From NCBI GenBank assembly GCA_964446865.1, contig CAYURD010000009.1:4012-68011 (forward strand): DNA of 64,000 nucleotides. Direction: 5' to 3'. This document shows, piece after piece, positions 17,379 to 26,142 of the stretch; the stretch's first letter is position 1, and each line of letters opens with the position of its first letter. The stretch comes from Glaciecola sp964446865. GTDB taxonomy: Bacteria > Pseudomonadota > Gammaproteobacteria > Enterobacterales > Alteromonadaceae. The notes under the pieces were generated by a model. The model saw only the letters and a program-made list of their open reading frames with translations, searched no databases and had not been told where the DNA came from. Position numbers and translations under genes: made by a program.

Positions 17379-17717
17379 ATGGAATCTAAAAATACAATTA
17401 CTCAAATGCGTCGCGGCATTCTTGAATTTTGCATTGTTAGCCTTTTGGCCGACAACGAAATTTATACCGCTGACTTAATTAAGCGCCTTAAAGCAGCTAA
17501 CTTGATCGTGACAGATGGCACGCTTTATCCCTTATTAAACAGACTTCAGAAATCAGAATTACTGCAGTACAAGTGGGTCGAATCCGATTCAGGGCCACCG
17601 CGAAAATACTACTCGCTCACAGAGCAAGGCAAATTATTCTTAGCGCAGCTAGACGGCGCTTGGCAAAGTATTACTGATTCTGTTGAAACCATTCGAAAAG
17701 GACAGCAAAGTGAATAA
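17379..17717 (+). CDS. PadR-family transcriptional regulator
   Basis: A small winged-helix regulator of 112 residues. RRGILEFCIVSLLADNEIYTADLIKRL is the typical first helices of PadR, DGTLYPLLNRLQKSELLQ is the recognition helix, and the wing holds PRKYYSLTEQGKLFLAQL. The C-terminal dimerisation helix is short (subfamily 2). I choose the second ATG because the first lies in the palindrome. The gene overlaps the following PspC-domain gene by 8 bp. PadR with a PspC-domain partner is a recurrent pair; the sensed signal is unknown, and envelope stress is one possibility. Confidence 0.92.
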   Translation: MESKNTITQMRRGILEFCIVSLLADNEIYTADLIKRLKAANLIVTDGTLYPLLNRLQKSELLQYKWVESDSGPPRKYYSLTEQGKLFLAQLDGAWQSITDSVETIRKGQQSE

Positions 17718-19497
17718 AGTTATAAGTGTTGAAATCGCAAAACAAGTATTCTGGATAGACGAAGATGCTTTTCAAAATTTACAGCATTATTTAGCCAATA
17801 TAAAAGCACAGTTGGCAAATGACGAATGCGCTGAAGAGATTTACCAAGATATCGAACTAAGAGTCGCTGAACTCTTATATGGGTTTAGCCCAAGTGATCA
17901 GCAAGCAATTACCAATCAACAACTAGATGAGGTAATTGAGCAAGTTGGATTTATAGACCAAAATGGCTTAGGCGAACAGTGGAATGCGCAAGATGACGCT
18001 ACAAACATCCATAACAATAAAAAGAGTTATCTAGATCCAAGTAATAAAATTATTGCAGGCGTTTGTTCGGGTCTATCCATTCGCTTTAAAGTACCTGCCA
18101 TAGTATTACGCTTAGTGTTTATCGCGTTAATCATGTTATTTGGTTTAGGTGCAGCCCTGTATGTCATCTTTTGGATTTCGCTTGAAACCAACAATACCAG
18201 AAACACTGCCCTAGCGGCGGCTGGCAAAGCCCGAACCGCTCAGCAATTAGCAAGTGCTCAAGTGCCAACCGAATCGGCAGCCATGACAATTCAACGGATA
18301 CTGTTTTTGCCATTTAGCATAGTGGGTACCCTGATTAACATTGTTTCGGGGCATTTTCAAACCCGCAAGTCAACTTATGCATGGATCCTAAAAAATGTAT
18401 TTGCCGTTTGCCTGTTTGCGATTGGACTTATGCTATTTATTGGCATGCTCGAATTTAATTCGAACCACTTCTTTAGACGCTTTTTTGCGTGGATATTGGG
18501 TTTTGCCGTGACGTACTTGCTTGTATTGGCCTTGGTTATCTACATCAAAGAATACTACCTTCAAAAACCAAGAACGAAGGTAGATATAAAGCTTAAACTT
18601 GGTGCAATACTACCCGGCATTATTCTTGTTTATGCAGTGTATTCTTTACATATTTCTCAAAACGAACATGTGACCGAAGTCGTATCGCAACACTACGAAT
18701 TAGAGGCTGAAAATCTTGAAATAGTTTTTCAAAATGAACATGAAAATGGCGTAGACAATCATTCGCAACCCTCCGATCGCATTAGCTTCTATTTGCGTAC
18801 ATCTGATTCGCAAGATGCCAAGCTAAATGTACAGCTTGAGTATTTCGCCCGAGGTCGAAATATTGAGAAAGCGAGAGAAAACATAAATGCTATCGATTAT
18901 GCCTATGACTTTGACAACGGTGTGTTAACCATTAATACCGATTGGCTACTCAACCCAGGATACTACCGCCGAGGTCAAAGCGTTAACGTTATCGTTAGTA
19001 TACCCAGCGGTACGGTATTAACGAGCAACAGACCTTTTAGCATTAACCCATATAACGAACCTACTGAGTACGTGTTGGCGTATACAAACGACAGCTCTCA
19101 ATTCGAATACTTTACTAGTCAAGAATATCTACATGAATGGAGTAAAGATTATCCAAACAAGTTAAGTGAAAATGAGCTTTACGTACTACAATCCAAATTT
19201 TGTGATGAGTTTTTTATAGGCGAATCATGGGCATGTTCAAACAACATCTACAGAAAGGTAGTAGACAATTATCGATTTGATAAAGCCTTTAACGAAGATA
19301 TAAGCAAAATCGACGAAATACGAAATTTTTTGCAAGCAGATAGAAGCCTTTTTGTCAGTCATTTAGATAAAATTCATGAACTACAATCATCTATTAGTGT
19401 GCAATACAAAGTAAAAAGTGACTTTGAAACCTATATTGAACACTTACAGAAAACCAAGGCAGCTCATGTCGAATACATTGTTGTGAATCAGTTGTAG
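17710..19497 (+). CDS. PspC-domain integral membrane protein
   Basis: Starts at a GTG with AAAAGGACAG before it, overlapping padR by 8 bp. The N-terminal 90 residues form an acidic helical domain (DECAEEIYQDIELRVAELLYG). A PspC domain follows (KIIAGVCSGLSIRFKVPAIV and the helix LVFIALIMLFGLGAALYVIFWISL, about residues 105-155). Four more hydrophobic segments follow (NIVSGHF region, NVFAVCLFAIGLMLFIGML, FAWILGFAVTYLLVLALVIYI, LGAILPGIILVYAVYSL). The last 280 residues are a non-membrane domain, probably periplasmic, with beta-rich sequence and two cysteines near 497-505. PspC domains act in membrane-stress responses; the function of the tail is unknown. It is probably repressed by the adjacent PadR. 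Confidence 0.85.
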   Translation: MNKVISVEIAKQVFWIDEDAFQNLQHYLANIKAQLANDECAEEIYQDIELRVAELLYGFSPSDQQAITNQQLDEVIEQVGFIDQNGLGEQWNAQDDATNIHNNKKSYLDPSNKIIAGVCSGLSIRFKVPAIVLRLVFIALIMLFGLGAALYVIFWISLETNNTRNTALAAAGKARTAQQLASAQVPTESAAMTIQRILFLPFSIVGTLINIVSGHFQTRKSTYAWILKNVFAVCLFAIGLMLFIGMLEFNSNHFFRRFFAWILGFAVTYLLVLALVIYIKEYYLQKPRTKVDIKLKLGAILPGIILVYAVYSLHISQNEHVTEVVSQHYELEAENLEIVFQNEHENGVDNHSQPSDRISFYLRTSDSQDAKLNVQLEYFARGRNIEKARENINAIDYAYDFDNGVLTINTDWLLNPGYYRRGQSVNVIVSIPSGTVLTSNRPFSINPYNEPTEYVLAYTNDSSQFEYFTSQEYLHEWSKDYPNKLSENELYVLQSKFCDEFFIGESWACSNNIYRKVVDNYRFDKAFNEDISKIDEIRNFLQADRSLFVSHLDKIHELQSSISVQYKVKSDFETYIEHLQKTKAAHVEYIVVNQL

Positions 19498-19536
19498 TGT
19501 TTAAGGCTATGCATATGTGTCGCCAATAATAGTTTG

Positions 19537-19591
19537 CATCATTGCTAAGGGTGTTTGTAAAGACAAGTACCGCTTGTAGTCAGCAATGATG
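19537..19591. other. Nested inverted repeats between the pspC-type gene and serA
   Basis: Outer perfect 10-bp arms CATCATTGCT / AGCAATGATG enclose an inner ACAAG/CTTGT hairpin (19563-19577). A separate 8-bp palindrome AAGCACAA-TT-TTGTGCTT lies at 19646-19663. The 322-bp gap (19498-19819) has no coding frame besides an in-frame upstream extension of serA. These could be a terminator, a leader structure for serA or a small RNA; the sequence does not decide. Confidence 0.45.
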
Positions 19592-19819
19592 TACTTATTT
19601 ATTTGCCATATCGCACGTGATATCAGCATAGCGCTACGACTAAAAAAGCACAATTTTGTGCTTGCTTAAACGCTACAATTTGCTATTGTTCCCGCAAAGC
19701 AATTAGACGTCTAGAAGTCTTTTTGCATTTATCAATCAGTGTCAACAACCACACTAGTGCGAAAGCTGGTAAATCAAGTGATTTACCCCCTTATGTATTG
19801 TAACGAGAGCAAAACCAAC

Positions 19820-21049
19820 ATGAGTAAAAAGTCACTCGCGAAAAACAAAATTCGCGTATTACTGCTTGAGGGCCTTCACCCAAGCGCAATCGAATCATTT
19901 ACAGACAGTGGATACAGTAACGTTGAGTCACTGAAAACTTCACTGCCTGAAGACGAATTAATTGAAAAAATTAAAGACGCTCATTTTATTGGTATACGCT
20001 CGCGCACACAGTTGACTGAAAAAGTACTAGACGCCGCTAAAAAGTTAATCGGCGTAGGCTGTTTTTGTATTGGCACCAACCAAGTCGATTTAGTCGCCGC
20101 TGAGAAGCGTGGGATTGTTGTATTTAATGCACCTTTTTCTAACACTCGCTCGGTTGCAGAGCTAGTGCTGGGCCAAATCATCATATTGCTGCGCGGCATT
20201 CCACAAAAAAATGCTCTAGCCCATCGCGGCGAATGGCTTAAAAGCGCCATCAACAGCTATGAAGCCAGAGGCAAAACGCTAGGTATTATAGGTTATGGCC
20301 ATATTGGTACTCAACTGAGTATATTGGCTGAACACCTAGGCATGCGCGTTCAGTTTTTTGATATTGAAGATAAGCTAGTATTAGGTAATTCCACACAAGT
20401 CAAAAGCCTTAAACAATTATTGAGCACTTCTGACGTTGTATCATTGCATGTACCTGAAACCGCTCATACTCAAAATATGATAGGAAAAACTGAGCTTGCC
20501 CAAATGAAAGATGGAGCAATACTCATCAACGCCGCTCGAGGCACCGTTATAGACATAGACGCGCTATGTGATGCTCTTTCGAGTGAAAAGCTTAGCGGCG
20601 CAGCAATTGATGTATTTCCTGTTGAACCTAAATCAAATAATGAAGAATTTATCTCGCCTCTTCGTCAATTCGACAATGTTATTCTTACCCCGCATGTCGG
20701 TGGCTCTACCCAAGAAGCTCAGCAAAACATAGGCTTAGAGGTAGCGGGCAAACTCATTAAATACAGTGATAATGGCTCTACTTTATCAGCCGTTAATTTT
20801 CCTGAGGTATCCTTACCGGAGCATACTAACCGCTCTCGTCTATTGCATATTCATGAAAATAGACCGGGTGTACTTATCCAAATCAACCAAGCATTTGCTG
20901 AAAAAGGAATTAATATCGCAGCGCAATATCTACAAACCACTGAAAATATTGGTTATGTTGTGATGGATATTGAGACTGAAAATGCGGCGGAAGGCTTAGC
21001 ACAATTGAGTGCCATTGAAGGTACGATCAAGTCGCGTATTTTGCATTAG
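19820..21049 (+). CDS. serA: D-3-phosphoglycerate dehydrogenase
   Basis: First enzyme of serine synthesis. The 409-residue protein follows the E. coli enzyme closely: substrate loop FIGIRSRTQLTE, NTRSVAELVLGQIIILLRG, NAD-binding LGIIGYGHIGTQL, catalytic arginine in INAARGTVIDIDAL, and the late LTPHVGGSTQEAQQNIG with the catalytic histidine. The C-terminal ACT domain (LLHIHENRPGVLIQINQAF) is the serine feedback site. I start at MSKKSLAKNKI by homology; 27 extra in-frame codons upstream have no support. It follows rpiA in the enterobacterial order, here with the padR-pspC block and one unknown gene in between. Confidence 0.96.
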   Translation: MSKKSLAKNKIRVLLLEGLHPSAIESFTDSGYSNVESLKTSLPEDELIEKIKDAHFIGIRSRTQLTEKVLDAAKKLIGVGCFCIGTNQVDLVAAEKRGIVVFNAPFSNTRSVAELVLGQIIILLRGIPQKNALAHRGEWLKSAINSYEARGKTLGIIGYGHIGTQLSILAEHLGMRVQFFDIEDKLVLGNSTQVKSLKQLLSTSDVVSLHVPETAHTQNMIGKTELAQMKDGAILINAARGTVIDIDALCDALSSEKLSGAAIDVFPVEPKSNNEEFISPLRQFDNVILTPHVGGSTQEAQQNIGLEVAGKLIKYSDNGSTLSAVNFPEVSLPEHTNRSRLLHIHENRPGVLIQINQAFAEKGINIAAQYLQTTENIGYVVMDIETENAAEGLAQLSAIEGTIKSRILH

Positions 21050-21092
21050 TCTTGGTTATTAGGGATAACACTAAGATTACGCATAAACTAAA

Positions 21093-21111
21093 CGTCATTC
21101 CGGCGAAGGCC
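21093..21111. repeat. Left half of the REP hairpin interrupted by MITE copy B
   Basis: CGTCATTCCGGCGAAGGCC is the left half of a REP-type palindrome. Its missing right half, GGCGAAGGCCGGAACCTC, appears directly after the element at 21278, so the hairpin was split by the insertion. Confidence 0.8.
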
Positions 21112-21277
21112 TAATACTGTTCGGTTAAGCCAAAACCCCGTCATTCCCGCGAAGGCGGGAACCTCTTTGGAACTGCGCGATGTTAGCTAAGTACATGTTT
21201 TAATACGTTTTGTAATAACATCAACCAGATCCCCGCCTTCGCGAGGATGACGAGGAAGTCTTAACCGAACAGTATTA
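21112..21277 (+). mobile_element. 166-bp MITE-like element, copy B, with target site duplication
   Basis: Terminal repeats TAATACTGTTCGGTTAAG (21112-21129) and its exact reverse complement CTTAACCGAACAGTATTA (21260-21277). The flanks are a perfect 10-bp direct repeat GGCGAAGGCC (21102-21111 and 21278-21287), as expected for a transposition target duplication. Inside lie a REP-type hairpin with GAAG loop, the shared core, and a second hairpin. No open frame. It must be mobilised in trans, if it is still active; I see no matching transposase in the window. Confidence 0.88.
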
Positions 21278-21456
21278 GGCGAAGGCCGGAACCTCACACG
21301 GTTATCTCCCAACCTTAAATAACAAGCAATAAATAATGCGTGGTTTGTTCCAAGGAGATCCCTGCCTTCGCAGGGATGACGGTACTTATTCGCAGGGATG
21401 ACGGTACTTATTCGCAGGGATGACGGTTTTACTCGCGAGGATGACGATGTTTATGC
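21278..21456. repeat. REP remnants and 22-bp tandem repeats before the DUF481 gene
   Basis: After the target duplication comes the right half of the split REP, about 70 bp of unique A/T-rich sequence, then a hairpin ATCCCTGCCTTCGCAGGGAT. The unit CGCAGGGATGACGGTACTTATT is repeated at 21369 and 21391 and partly at 21413 (period 22 bp). No gene. Confidence 0.8.
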
Positions 21457-22230
21457 TTAAAAGAAGCTATATACCAAAGTAATCGCCGTTTCGGTATCCA
21501 ATTTGTCAACGCCAGGGCCAACGTCGGTATTGTGGTCAAATTTAATGGAAAGCTTCATCGATAAATCACCGGCTATTTGTGCAGACAACGCGCTTTCCGC
21601 TCTTGATTTAGTGTTGTCACTACCAATTTCAGTACTAAAGGTTTGTGTGAAACGAGATGTTTCAGAAATGGTTAAGCCATAGTTGATTGCGCCACGCACA
21701 ACCACACCATCTTGATCTTCACCTTGTTGTGTTTCCGCAAAGGTATAACCCGGACCAATACTGTAGTCAAAGCTACTCTTTTCATCTTCCCATACCTTCT
21801 GGTTCCAACCGCCAGCAAGTGTTGCTTGGTATTTAAAGTTGCTGAAACGATCATCTTCGTATGAAGCAAACGCGAATAGGCGGTGGTCTGGGTTTTCCAG
21901 CTTGTAGTTACCTTGCCCGCTGGCAAAGAATTTTTGAGCAGATGTGCGCTCTACGTCAATCGTTTCACCAGGGTTGTCAGGGTCTTCAGCTTCAATAGTA
22001 TCTTTTTTGTATAGGCCTTCAATCAGATACTCGTTACTCCAATTCTCTAGCTCTTGCTTAGCTTTAAAGCCTGCACTTGCTGAAGTTGTTTCAGTGTTAC
22101 CTGAAGTAAAAATAAAACCGAACTCGCCGTCCATAGTCAGTGGTTTAGTTTCTTCGGCTATCGCCGCAGTACTTAATCCAAGGCTTGTACATAGGGCGAT
22201 TGTCGATATTGTTAGCAGTCGTTTATTCAT
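21457..22230 (-). CDS. DUF481 family outer-membrane beta-barrel protein (YdiY-like)
   Basis: A 257-residue protein with a signal peptide ending in LGLSTAAIAEE. The mature part is built of alternating strands: GEFGFIFTSGNTETTSASAGFKA, FFASGQGNYKLENPDHRLFAFASYEDDRFSNF, ATLAGGWNQKVWED, YSIGPGYTF. It ends in the terminal phenylalanine typical of outer-membrane barrels (AITLVYSFF). These are the marks of DUF481, called salt-induced outer membrane protein in annotation. The second of two adjacent ATGs fits the AAAGGA site better. A diverged paralogue lies directly upstream on the same strand. Confidence 0.9.
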   Translation of the reverse strand: MNKRLLTISTIALCTSLGLSTAAIAEETKPLTMDGEFGFIFTSGNTETTSASAGFKAKQELENWSNEYLIEGLYKKDTIEAEDPDNPGETIDVERTSAQKFFASGQGNYKLENPDHRLFAFASYEDDRFSNFKYQATLAGGWNQKVWEDEKSSFDYSIGPGYTFAETQQGEDQDGVVVRGAINYGLTISETSRFTQTFSTEIGSDNTKSRAESALSAQIAGDLSMKLSIKFDHNTDVGPGVDKLDTETAITLVYSFF

Positions 22231-22343
22231 CATTTATCCTTTGTAGTTGGCTCCATGCAACGTTTGTAACAACAAAATACAAACAAGGAGAGGGGTATTT
22301 GCTCGCATTGTAGGCGTTAACACACTATTTTCAAGTGCTTTTG

Positions 22344-22366
22344 AAAAAAAACCTTTATATGTAAAG
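22344..22366 (-). terminator. Rho-independent terminator between the two DUF481 genes
   Basis: On the minus strand, CTTTA-CATA-TAAAG is followed closely by a run of eight T. It lies just after the stop of the upstream DUF481 gene and suggests the two genes are separate transcripts. Confidence 0.6.
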
Positions 22367-22373
22367 TAGATAG

Positions 22374-23204
22374 CTAAAAAAAGTGGTAAACCATAGAAAT
22401 ACTGGTTTGTGTCGACAATTGACTATCTTGCTGCGCAACACTGTCGTTAAACACTAAGTTAACACTAAGTTTCATCGCTAACTTTTCAAATATTTTCGCC
22501 GTTATCGACGATTGTGAACGTGCCTTACTTATCTCTTCTCCCATTTCGGCAGAAAACACCTGCCTGAAGCGGGTTTCTTTGCCAAACTTAAGATTATACT
22601 GCAAGGTACCACGCACAATCATCTCTTCTATAGTGCGGCCGCTGCGCTCTTGACGTAAATGGCTGTAGCCCGGGCCGACGCTATATCTGAAATCAGAGGT
22701 ATCATCCTTCCAAGCAACTTGGCTCCAGCCCAAAACAACGGTTGCTTGATCTCGAAGGCGATTAAATTGATTATCGTCGTATTCAAGATAGGCAAACAAT
22801 CGGTTGTTCGGTTTTACCAATTTATAATCTAGCTGAGCTGAAATTTCGATGCGACTTGTCTCGTCGGTAAGTGACTCTCCATTTCGCTGTATTTTATTGC
22901 GGCGCTCTAAAAATTGAGCCTCGTAGCGATTACTCCAATTTTTTAGCTCATGGTTAGCTTCAAACGCGATTTTGATTATACTCGTGTCTGTATTGCCAGT
23001 AGTGCTTAGTAATCCAGCCTCTCCTGACAAGGTAAAGGGCTTGGTATCTTTTTTGGATTTTCGATTTTTGTTGTACAGTGCGCTTAAGATATTTTTTTCT
23101 TTGCTTAGGTTTCGAAAAAAATCAGACGCCTTTTCTTGTGCTAAAGACGCACAAGAAAAAGTGAGCATAAACATGCTTAAGATCAGTAAGAGTGTTTTCA
23201 ACAT
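22374..23204 (-). CDS. DUF481 family outer-membrane protein, diverged paralogue
   Basis: 276 residues from the ATG of MLKTLLLILSMFMLTFSCASLAQ, a clear signal peptide; the frame is open for 17 more codons upstream without support. After a basic linker (NKNRKSKKDTKPF) the barrel strands align one by one with the next gene: GEAGLLSTTGNTDTSIIKIAFEA, YKLVKPNNRLFAYLEYDDNQFN, TVVLGWSQVAWKDD, YSVGPGYS, and a C-terminal ISMVYHFF. The pair looks like an old tandem duplication. The basic segment of about 30 residues after the signal peptide is absent in the partner. Function unknown beyond the family name. Confidence 0.88.
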   Translation of the reverse strand: MLKTLLLILSMFMLTFSCASLAQEKASDFFRNLSKEKNILSALYNKNRKSKKDTKPFTLSGEAGLLSTTGNTDTSIIKIAFEANHELKNWSNRYEAQFLERRNKIQRNGESLTDETSRIEISAQLDYKLVKPNNRLFAYLEYDDNQFNRLRDQATVVLGWSQVAWKDDTSDFRYSVGPGYSHLRQERSGRTIEEMIVRGTLQYNLKFGKETRFRQVFSAEMGEEISKARSQSSITAKIFEKLAMKLSVNLVFNDSVAQQDSQLSTQTSISMVYHFF

Positions 23205-23318
23205 AGCGCAATTCTTTAATATTTTTACGCGCGTTGGTGTATGGGTTAAGTCCATGACAACTTACTGCCATGATATTTGTTTACCTATCCTTGCTTATAT
23301 TTGTTAATTTATGCTGTC

Positions 23319-24140
23319 TTACTTAATAGCATTTGCAATTTTAGATGACTCAGCCAACGCGAACTCATGAATGATATCATAATCATAGTCGTTTAAGCCA
23401 ATGGATTGCACTGCCTGCAGGTTCAAATGTTCATCTTTTAATAAAGCTTGACCAAGCTGTTTTTCAGCCATAGTCGCCGCCATGTAGAGGATACTTTCTT
23501 CGCGGCTAAGCTGTTGGTGGTCAAATAAGGTCAGCATTGTCATGCTGTCGCTCAAATTCTCAGGAAGCTTCCAATCAGACAGTATCCGTCCTGAACAAGT
23601 CGCAAAGGTAAATCCAAATATCTGACGCTGGGTCTCGAGCGGCATAACATCATCAGTGCGTTTTAGATATTTTTTGTATTTAGCGTCAAGTTTAGTCGCA
23701 CATACCAACTCACTTAAATTCATCAAAATACCCATTACAAAATAACGTTCACTGCCACGCTCTTGGATTTGTTGAGCGATAGCTTTTGCAATAAGGCCTG
23801 TTCTCACTGATTTTTCCCAAAACACATTAAAATCTAACAGCTCACTGGTAAATGCTTTAAATGCCAAATTAGCGGTTTCAGCCATCGAGATGTTATATGC
23901 GGCCTCGCCACCAATAATGCTTAGCGCTTTTGGTACACTCGTGATTTGAGACGGAAAACGAAATAAGGCTGAGTTTGCCAACTTGAGTAATTTGGCGCTA
24001 AGAGACGGGTCTACCGACATTATTTTAGCCATATCATCTACGCTGCTTCGAGGGTCGTCGAGTAATTGACGCAAGCGAATGCAAGTATCAGGCAGTGTAA
24101 AACTATGATTGGCATACTTAACTATTGGTGACATCGACAT
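23319..24140 (-). CDS. HDOD-domain protein
   Basis: A 273-residue single-domain HDOD protein. The signature is in the first half: LRQLLDDPRSSVDDMAKIMSVDPSLSAKLLKLANSALF and the alanine/serine region ITSVPKALSIIGGEAAYNI. HDOD domains resemble HD phosphohydrolases but lack the metal-binding HD pair, as here, and are taken to be signalling or scaffold modules linked to motility and stress. No second domain (EAL, GGDEF or receiver) is fused. No clear operon partners. Confidence 0.85.
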   Translation of the reverse strand: MSMSPIVKYANHSFTLPDTCIRLRQLLDDPRSSVDDMAKIMSVDPSLSAKLLKLANSALFRFPSQITSVPKALSIIGGEAAYNISMAETANLAFKAFTSELLDFNVFWEKSVRTGLIAKAIAQQIQERGSERYFVMGILMNLSELVCATKLDAKYKKYLKRTDDVMPLETQRQIFGFTFATCSGRILSDWKLPENLSDSMTMLTLFDHQQLSREESILYMAATMAEKQLGQALLKDEHLNLQAVQSIGLNDYDYDIIHEFALAESSKIANAIK

Positions 24141-24268
24141 AATACATTTCTCGCTAACCGTTAATGGGACAGCAAGTTATTATGCTACTACCCAATTTGC
24201 GTGCGAGTATAAGTGTTTTGTTACCCCAATAGGGTAAGGCTGTTAATACCCTTTATGGCTAGGTATAC

Positions 24269-24523
24269 CTAAAACAAATCGCCTTGCTGAAAATGGGTTT
24301 CAGACTGCTGCATTTGTTGACCGCGCGCTAAATGCGCTTTTTTACGCCGGTTACAGGCAATAATAATAATGCGCTTTGTTTGGTCGTCTATCGTGTTCCA
24401 GTGATGGCGTTCTTCTCTAGAACGATAACAACCGGTGCAGTAGCCTCGAGGACCCGACTCGCAGACACCAATGCAAGGCGATGGGATCGCAAAAAACTCC
24501 ATTTGCTGCATTATTTGTGGCAT
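24269..24523 (-). CDS. DUF1289 small cysteine-motif protein
   Basis: An 84-residue protein with the DUF1289 cysteine pattern: PSPCIGVCESGPRGYCTGCYR, four cysteines that may hold a metal. A tryptophan (EERHHWN) follows, as usual in the family, and the tail is Q/H-rich. An in-frame ATG at MEFFAIPSP is an alternative start. Proteins of this family (YdhL in E. coli) have no established function. Confidence 0.85.
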   Translation of the reverse strand: MPQIMQQMEFFAIPSPCIGVCESGPRGYCTGCYRSREERHHWNTIDDQTKRIIIIACNRRKKAHLARGQQMQQSETHFQQGDLF

Positions 24524-24623
24524 TGCTGTCTCGACATAAAGCTCTACTGTTGTAACGAGGTTACTCTACTAACATAGATGTTGCTGATAATATTTGTGCG
24601 TATATTGACATATTTTTGAACAT

Positions 24624-24660
24624 AAAAAAAACCGAAGGACCAATAAAAGGCACTTCGGCT
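24624..24660 (-). terminator. Rho-independent terminator of the pdh operon
   Basis: On the minus strand, CCGAAG and CTTCGG (with GCC/GG pairing inside) form the stem, followed by a run of eight T. It lies about 25 bp after lpd and ends the pdhR-aceEF-lpd transcript. Confidence 0.75.
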
Positions 24661-24682
24661 CTTGTGATAGTGCAAGACTAAC

Positions 24683-26104
24683 TTACTTTTTCTTGGCTTT
24701 CGGGTTTGGCATGTCGGTAATACTACCTTCAAAGATCTCTGCCGCTAGGCCAATTGACTCATTAAGCGTTGGGTGAGCATGGATAGTTAATGCAACATCT
24801 TCTGCATCAGCGCCCATTTCAATAGCTAAGCCTATTTCGCCAAGCATTTCACCGGCATTAGTACCAATAATAGCACCACCAATGACTCGGCCGTTGTCTT
24901 TATCAAACAACATTTTTGTCATGCCATCGGTTGCTTGAGAAGCAATTGCTCGGCCTGAAGCTGCCCATGGGAAGGTTGCCGCTTCGTAGTTAACGCCTTG
25001 TTCTTTAGCTTCTTTTTCAGTTAAACCCACCCAAGCGATTTCTGGTTCAGTGTATGCCACTGAAGGAATACCTTTTGGATCAAAGTAGTGCTTTTTACCT
25101 GAAATAACTTCAGCGGCTACATGGCCTTCGTGCACCGCTTTGTGCGCAAGCATAGGTTGGCCAACAAGGTCACCTATTGCGAAAATGTTAGCAACGTTTG
25201 TACGCATTTGCTTATCGACATTAATAAAGCCACGCTCATCTACATTTACGCCAGCTTTTTCGGCTGCGACTAATGAGCCATTAGGACGACGTCCTACGGC
25301 AACTAATACGCGGTCATAACGTACTGGTTCGCTTGGAGCTTGCTTGCCTTCAAAGCTAACATATACGCCATCATCTTTTGATTCAACAGCCGTTACTTTA
25401 GTTTCAAGCATGGTGTTAAACTTACCTTTAATAGTCTTCATATAGACTTTCATGATGTCTTTGTCTGCAGCAGGTACAAGCTGATCTAAAAACTCAACCA
25501 CATCAATTTGTGACCCAAGCGCATGATAAACTGTGCCCATTTCCAAACCAATAATACCACCACCAAGAATCAGCATTTTGCCTGGAATGTCTTTCATTTC
25601 AAGCGCACCAGTGCTGTCCATAATACGGTCATCATCTTTTGGCACAAACGGTAAGGCTACAGGTTCAGAACCCGCTGCTATTATCGCGTTATCAAAGGTA
25701 ATGGTTGTTTTACCGTCTTTGCCTTCAACTTCGAGGGTGTTGGCGCCACTAAATTTACCATAGCCCTGTACATGTTGGACTTTGCGCATTTTTGACATAC
25801 CAGACAAACCTTTGGTTAGTTGGCTGACAACTGAGTCTTTCCATCCGCGAATTTTATCGAGATCAAAAGTAGGCTCACCAAAGCTAACGCCGTGGCTTGA
25901 TAAGTGTTTAGCTTCTTGTATCACTTTTGCAACGTGCAAAAGTGCTTTTGACGGTATACAGCCAACGTTTAAACAAACACCACCTAGTGTTTCTCTAGCA
26001 TCAACAATCACTGTATCAATACCTAAATCTGCCGCTCTAAAAGCCGCTGAATAACCGCCAGGACCGGCGCCAAGTACTACAAGTTGTGTTTTGATTTCGC
26101 TCAT
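24683..26104 (-). CDS. lpdA: Dihydrolipoyl dehydrogenase (E3)
   Basis: Flavoprotein that reoxidises dihydrolipoyl groups of pyruvate and 2-oxoglutarate dehydrogenases. The 473-residue protein has the FAD fold LVVLGAGPGGYSAAFRAADLG, the redox disulfide in GGVCLNVGCIPSKALLH (CxxxxC), the NAD fold LILGGGIIGLEMGTVYHALG, FAIGDLVGQPMLAHKA, and the C-terminal HAHPTLNESIG with the catalytic histidine-glutamate pair. It is the last gene of the operon, 80 bp after aceF with a stem-loop in between, and is followed by a terminator. Confidence 0.97.
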   Translation of the reverse strand: MSEIKTQLVVLGAGPGGYSAAFRAADLGIDTVIVDARETLGGVCLNVGCIPSKALLHVAKVIQEAKHLSSHGVSFGEPTFDLDKIRGWKDSVVSQLTKGLSGMSKMRKVQHVQGYGKFSGANTLEVEGKDGKTTITFDNAIIAAGSEPVALPFVPKDDDRIMDSTGALEMKDIPGKMLILGGGIIGLEMGTVYHALGSQIDVVEFLDQLVPAADKDIMKVYMKTIKGKFNTMLETKVTAVESKDDGVYVSFEGKQAPSEPVRYDRVLVAVGRRPNGSLVAAEKAGVNVDERGFINVDKQMRTNVANIFAIGDLVGQPMLAHKAVHEGHVAAEVISGKKHYFDPKGIPSVAYTEPEIAWVGLTEKEAKEQGVNYEAATFPWAASGRAIASQATDGMTKMLFDKDNGRVIGGAIIGTNAGEMLGEIGLAIEMGADAEDVALTIHAHPTLNESIGLAAEIFEGSITDMPNPKAKKK

Positions 26105-26142
26105 AAGCTTAATATGACCTCAATTTTTTAAATTCTATAGAC

